A stretch of 61,974 nucleotides of DNA from an uncultured Duodenibacillus sp. (GTDB lineage: Bacteria > Pseudomonadota > Gammaproteobacteria > Burkholderiales > Burkholderiaceae_F), in assembly GCA_944390715.1 (NCBI GenBank), contig CALXQS010000011.1, forward strand, positions 1-61,974, read 5' to 3'. Positions 58,944-61,974 of this stretch are shown here, piece after piece. A program made the position numbers and the translations under genes. Position 1 is the first letter of the stretch. Each line of letters starts with the position of its first letter. A model generated the notes under the pieces. The model was not told the DNA's origin. It made no database searches and saw nothing but the letters and a program-made list of their open reading frames with translations.

Positions 58944-60125
58944 TCAGCAGGGGCTCTCAGGGCTTTTTCCGTCGCGCGGGCTTTCTGCTTCGCGCGTGCT
59001 GCTGGTTTCGCTGCTTTTTGCCGCAGCAAGCTGAACGGAATTGTTTTCATCGGCAGCTGGCGTGTTTTTGTCAGGTGCTTTGAGTCGTGCGGGATTTTTG
59101 AGCCACGATTGAAACATGGCAATGCTTGCAGACAGCAAAATAGGGCCAAGCACAAGGCCAAGCATGCCGAACGTCATAATGCCGCCCAATACGCCTAAAA
59201 ACACGAGAGCCAGAGGAAGCGTAGTGCCTCGGCTGATCAAAATCGGCTTGATGAAATTGTCGACCGAACTTATAGCCAGAAGGCCCCAGAACACCATGAA
59301 GACTGCCCAGCCTGTCTGACCAGTGGAAAACAGCCACAATGCCACCGGTCCCCAGACCAAGGGAGGTCCGACGGGAACAACCGACAGCATGCAGACGGCA
59401 AAACTGAGCATGACCACGCCCGGCACGCCTGCTATCAAAAAGCCGACGGCGGCGACAAGTCCCTGGCCAATGGCTGTGCCGATCACGCCGAAGACCACTG
59501 AACGCGTGGTGTTGATCAGGATGTCTGTGTATTCTTTGGCAAGATCGCCGGAAATTTTGTTGAGCGACAGTCTCAGACGGCGGGCGAGCGTCTGACCGTC
59601 TCTATAAAAGAAGAAGGCGACGAACGCGACAAGGGCCAGTTGAAACAGTCCATTGCCGATGCCTACGGAAATGCCCAGAATCCATTTGCTTAAAGGGTCA
59701 AAGGATTTCTGTATGAAGCCGCCCAGAGCTTTGGGATCAACGCCGAAGTGAAAAGCGTCATTGATGCTCTGTCCAACGTAGGGCAAGGAGGTGAGCCACT
59801 CAGGCAGGGGCATCCCATTGGTGACCCAGTGGCGGAACCACTCAATGACCTCTGGTATCTGATGGGCAAGTACGCCGCACAACAACGACAGAGGGATCAG
59901 AACCGTGATGACGACCAGCATGACCATGATGAGGGCTGCAAACGTAGAGCAGCCTCCGGTGCTGCTCAGTGCTCGTCGGTAAAGAGGCCAACTGACAACA
60001 GTTAAGATGGCGGCCAAAATAATGGCCGTCAAGAAAGGCTCAATGACGAGGTAGCACCCGATCAGAATCAGAGCGCCGAAGCCTGCGCGCAGCCATAGGT
60101 CTATGCGGTCTTGAAAGTTGAACAT
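58944..60125 (-). CDS. AI-2E family (PerM/YhhT-type) membrane transporter
   Basis: About 393 residues with roughly eight hydrophobic segments. The family blocks VPVGPPLVWGPVALWLF and the C-terminal DNFIKPILISRG near residue 295 are clear. Members export diverse small molecules or act as antiporters; the autoinducer-2 role is proven only for some. ATG 60125 has AAAGG eight bases upstream; ATG 60152 is an alternative. The last ~60 residues are polar (Ala, Ser, Glu, Asn). It sits between tRNA-Arg and parE, transcribed towards parE. Confidence 0.9.
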   Translation of the reverse strand: MFNFQDRIDLWLRAGFGALILIGCYLVIEPFLTAIILAAILTVVSWPLYRRALSSTGGCSTFAALIMVMLVVITVLIPLSLLCGVLAHQIPEVIEWFRHWVTNGMPLPEWLTSLPYVGQSINDAFHFGVDPKALGGFIQKSFDPLSKWILGISVGIGNGLFQLALVAFVAFFFYRDGQTLARRLRLSLNKISGDLAKEYTDILINTTRSVVFGVIGTAIGQGLVAAVGFLIAGVPGVVMLSFAVCMLSVVPVGPPLVWGPVALWLFSTGQTGWAVFMVFWGLLAISSVDNFIKPILISRGTTLPLALVFLGVLGGIMTFGMLGLVLGPILLSASIAMFQSWLKNPARLKAPDKNTPAADENNSVQLAAAKSSETSSTREAESPRDGKSPESPC

Positions 60126-60246
60126 GTTCGGACCTTTAGGAACGTTGACCATGATCCTAGCAGAAATGTTGTACGCGGCAGGTGCCCTTTTGGTAAAATG
60201 CGCGATCTGCTCGGAATGGTTCACGCAAAGTTCCGCAGCAATCGGT

Positions 60247-60322
60247 GCCTCCGTAGTTCAACAGGATAGAACGAGCCCCTCCTAAGGGTTAAATCTGAGT
60301 TCGAGTCTCGGCGGGGGTACCA
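60247..60322 (+). tRNA. tRNA-Arg (anticodon CCT)
   Basis: A cloverleaf with acceptor GCCTCCG pairing with CGGGGGT (two G-U pairs), D-stem GTTC/GAAC, anticodon stem AGCCC/GGGTT around CTCCTAA giving anticodon CCT (AGG codons), T-loop TTCGAGT and encoded CCA. The sequence downstream looks like an integration site. Confidence 0.93.
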
Positions 60323-60469
60323 CCGGATCACCTTCTTTTCTCCCTTTCCCCTCAAGGCTTCCAATCAAAAACCCCAGTAAATAAAGGGTTCTTAGCCCGA
60401 TTTTTACCTTCGTCAATCTTCGTAAATTCGTTCTTCTGTCGTAAATCTTCATATAAAATTTCTCCGCAG

Positions 60470-60511
60470 GTGGTACTCAAACTGGTACCAAAATTCAAAG
60501 TGGTACTCAAA
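60470..60511 (+). repeat. direct repeat GTGGTACTCAAA, 30-bp period, with GGTACCA between
   Basis: Two identical 12-mers start 30 bp apart (60470 and 60500). The GGTACCA between them matches the end of the tRNA-Arg gene. Confidence 0.8.
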
Positions 60512-60673
60512 AAATTTTCAGCCATAAAGATGTCCCTGTTCGAAAACTCTCCTAGGAGCAGATTTGCAGCGACTCAAGGAAAAGGTTGCTGCAGTACGCA
60601 GCAGCGCTCTGGCAATACCACAAGAAATAGCGAGAGGTTTGATATCTGATTTAGATCAAACAATAACGAAATG

Positions 60674-60679
60674 TATAAA
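60674..60679 (+). promoter_or_regulatory. -10 box of the metQ-like gene
   Basis: TATAAA 39 bases before the ATG. A TTGAT...ATCAA inverted pair (60639-60659) with an 11-base spacer lies just upstream; it resembles but does not fit an FNR site, whose spacer is four. Confidence 0.45.
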
Positions 60680-60717
60680 ATGCCGAGATCAAAAGCTGAA
60701 TTTTTTGGAGTTTTCCC

Positions 60718-61539
60718 ATGAAAAAGTTTCTGACGATGACCGTCCTTTGCGCTGCAGTTGCCGTAGGTCTTTCCGGTTGCGGCGATAAGAAGGATTCGGC
60801 TCCGGCTCAGTCCAAGCAGGCTTCTTCGACGATTACCGTAGGTGCTACGCCGGTTCCTCATGCTGATATTTTGAAGTTCGTGCAGCCGGAGCTTAAAAAG
60901 CAGGGCGTAGAGATGAAGATCATCGAATTTTCCGACTATGTCAAGCCCAATTTGGCGTTGTCTGACAAGGAAATCGATGCCAACTTCTTTCAGCACAAAC
61001 CCTATTTGGATAGTTTTGCAAAGGATAGAGGACTCAAACTTTCGGTCTTGACGGCTGTTCATATCGAACCTATGGGCGTCTATTCCAAGAAGTTCAAGGA
61101 CGTCAAGAGCTTCGGCGAGGGCATTAAGGTTGCCATTCCAAATGATCCGACCAATGGCGGCCGTGCTTTGAAGGTTCTGGCTGATGCTGGTTTCTTTGGT
61201 TTGAAGGAAGGCGTGGGCGTCAACGGTACGCCGGCAGACATCATCAATAATCCCAAGAAGGTGCAGATTGTCGAAATGGAAGCGGCAGTACTGCCCCGTA
61301 CGCTTGACGATGTTGATTTTGCAGTGATCAACTCCAATTTTGCGATGGGTGTGGGACTCAATCCTGCCAAGGATTCGCTCTTTACTGAAGCAAAGGATTC
61401 GCCCTATGCAAACGTTGTTGCCATTCGCGAGGGAGATAATCGTGAAGAAGTCAAGAAGCTTGGTGCTGCGTTGACGACTCCTGCGGTGCGCGACTTCATT
61501 ATGAAGACCTACAAGGGGGCCGTGCTGCCGGCTTTCTAA
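60718..61539 (+). CDS. metQ: MetQ/NlpA-family substrate-binding lipoprotein
   Basis: Periplasmic lipoprotein of a methionine-type ABC importer, 273 residues. The lipobox LSGC places the lipidated cysteine at residue 21 after a short basic signal. NlpA signatures follow: GATPVPHADILKFV, FQHKPYLDSF, and VAIPNDPTNGGRALKVLADAG. GGAG lies seven bases before the ATG. No metN or metI is in the window and a terminator follows directly, so the permease is elsewhere or lies in the cut-off part. Its AT content is higher than upstream genes, like the scar beside it. Confidence 0.92.
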   Translation: MKKFLTMTVLCAAVAVGLSGCGDKKDSAPAQSKQASSTITVGATPVPHADILKFVQPELKKQGVEMKIIEFSDYVKPNLALSDKEIDANFFQHKPYLDSFAKDRGLKLSVLTAVHIEPMGVYSKKFKDVKSFGEGIKVAIPNDPTNGGRALKVLADAGFFGLKEGVGVNGTPADIINNPKKVQIVEMEAAVLPRTLDDVDFAVINSNFAMGVGLNPAKDSLFTEAKDSPYANVVAIREGDNREEVKKLGAALTTPAVRDFIMKTYKGAVLPAF

Positions 61540-61974
61540 TTCATTTTTGAAGGACTTTCCCAAATCCCGATGAACGGCGACGGCATCGGGATTTTTTTCG
61601 GAAGGTTCTATTTGCACGCCATCCCTAGCGCAAACCCTGGCGCTTTGCATCACTATGAGCTGCCGAGGGGCACCCTTCTAACGGTAGATGCAGCAGCTGT
61701 GCTGCTGCAAGTGCCAGTTTGCTTTTTTAGTTTCATTTTTCAGCCGAAGAACTTCACGCTGCTGTCGGCATTTTTGCCAGTTGGAAAATCTGACGAATTG
61801 AATCGGTGATTCCGACTTATTGAAACCCTGTTTTCCTAATCATTGGAACGGGGGTGGGTTTACTCTTGATTCCTATTAACGAGGCGGTTTAATAGTTGAC
61901 ACTTGCCGCAGCGTACCTGACGTGCGGGTTGTCAAAAATTTTTTGGATCCAACGCACCTTCTTGGATACTTTTT
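61540..61974. other. gene-free end of the window after metQ
   Basis: Besides the metQ terminator, a GCAGCA/TGCTGC palindrome lies near 61690-61709, and a TTGACA/TGTCAA inverted pair at 61896-61901 and 61930-61935. A plus frame at 61570 begins inside the terminator and is not credible. I see no supported gene. Confidence 0.4.
61562..61598 (+). terminator. intrinsic terminator after metQ
   Basis: AAATCCCGAT (61562-61571) pairs perfectly with ATCGGGATTT (61585-61594), 10 bp, then further T. Confidence 0.92.

Larger units (their letters stand above)
60323..60717. other. 395-bp AT-rich stretch after tRNA-Arg; probable integration scar
   Basis: It is lower in GC than its surroundings. It contains GTGGTACTCAAA twice (60470-60481 and 60500-60511) with GGTACCA (60484-60490) between them, the latter repeating the 3' end of the tRNA (60316-60322). 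It also has an ACCCC/AGGGT-type hairpin near 60372. Iterated GGTACTC boxes of this sort often precede integrase genes, but no integrase frame follows. A weak plus frame at 60564 has no recognised domain. Confidence 0.5.

Noticed and set aside
60639..60660. FNR box upstream of metQ
   Set aside because: The TTGAT and ATCAA halves are 11 bases apart, not four.
61896..61935. Insertion-sequence terminal inverted repeat at the window end
   Set aside because: Only six perfect base pairs plus partial matches, and no transposase frame is seen.

Overview
The window looks like a chromosomal segment of a betaproteobacterium of the order Burkholderiales, most probably a gut-type Sutterellaceae relative. 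The evidence is gene order and content, not a database search: xseB-ispA-dxs, rne / rluC-HAD, rsmI-like-maf-yceD, ppsA/ppsR divergent, and orn with an M48 protein and rsgA are all betaproteobacterial neighbourhoods. The anaerobic theme (class III ribonucleotide reductase, an exported flavin reductase, a TtrS-like sensor) suits a gut anaerobe or microaerophile. Coding density is high, the DNA is moderately GC-rich, and there is no rRNA operon, CRISPR array or intact prophage.

Layout. 1-7.8 kb: tRNA-Gly, isoprenoid precursor genes (ispA, dxs), murB, a hemolysin III protein, a GNAT enzyme and aroC. 7.9-15.8 kb: rne facing rluC-HAD across a 0.9 kb gene-free stretch, then the rsmI-like/maf/yceD group. 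15.8-20.5 kb: a break in the usual order (rpmF is not behind yceD) occupied by a tyrosine recombinase, a divergent gene of an uncharacterised family and an orphan TtrS-like histidine kinase. 20.7-24.7 kb: argG, a cation diffusion facilitator and rng. 24.7-28.4 kb: a candidate minus-strand small RNA, an NrdR-type operator and the class III RNR operon. 28.8-40 kb: membrane protein, aldo/keto reductase, a membrane-anchored unknown, nnrDE, purL, a LysE exporter and trpF. 39.7-48 kb: PIN protein, acnA, mdh, ppsR/ppsA. 48-60 kb: MocR regulator, an exported FMN/FAD reductase, rsgA, a catalytically empty M48 protein, orn, a SIMPL protein, parE and an AI-2E family protein. 60.2-62 kb: tRNA-Arg followed by a probable integration scar, then a metQ-type lipoprotein.

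Most striking observations: (1) the anaerobic RNR is split. The 686-residue NrdD stops after its zinc-site region, and the glycyl-radical segment is a separate 58-residue protein with its own ribosome binding site, followed by nrdG. (2) Just upstream lies a minus-strand RNA candidate with a perfect intrinsic terminator and CUCCC motifs that could pair with Shine-Dalgarno sequences. (3) The M48 protein next to rsgA has lost all its zinc ligands. (4) The recombinase/unknown-family pair sits at a synteny break. Functional names rest on motif recognition and memory of families; no search was run.
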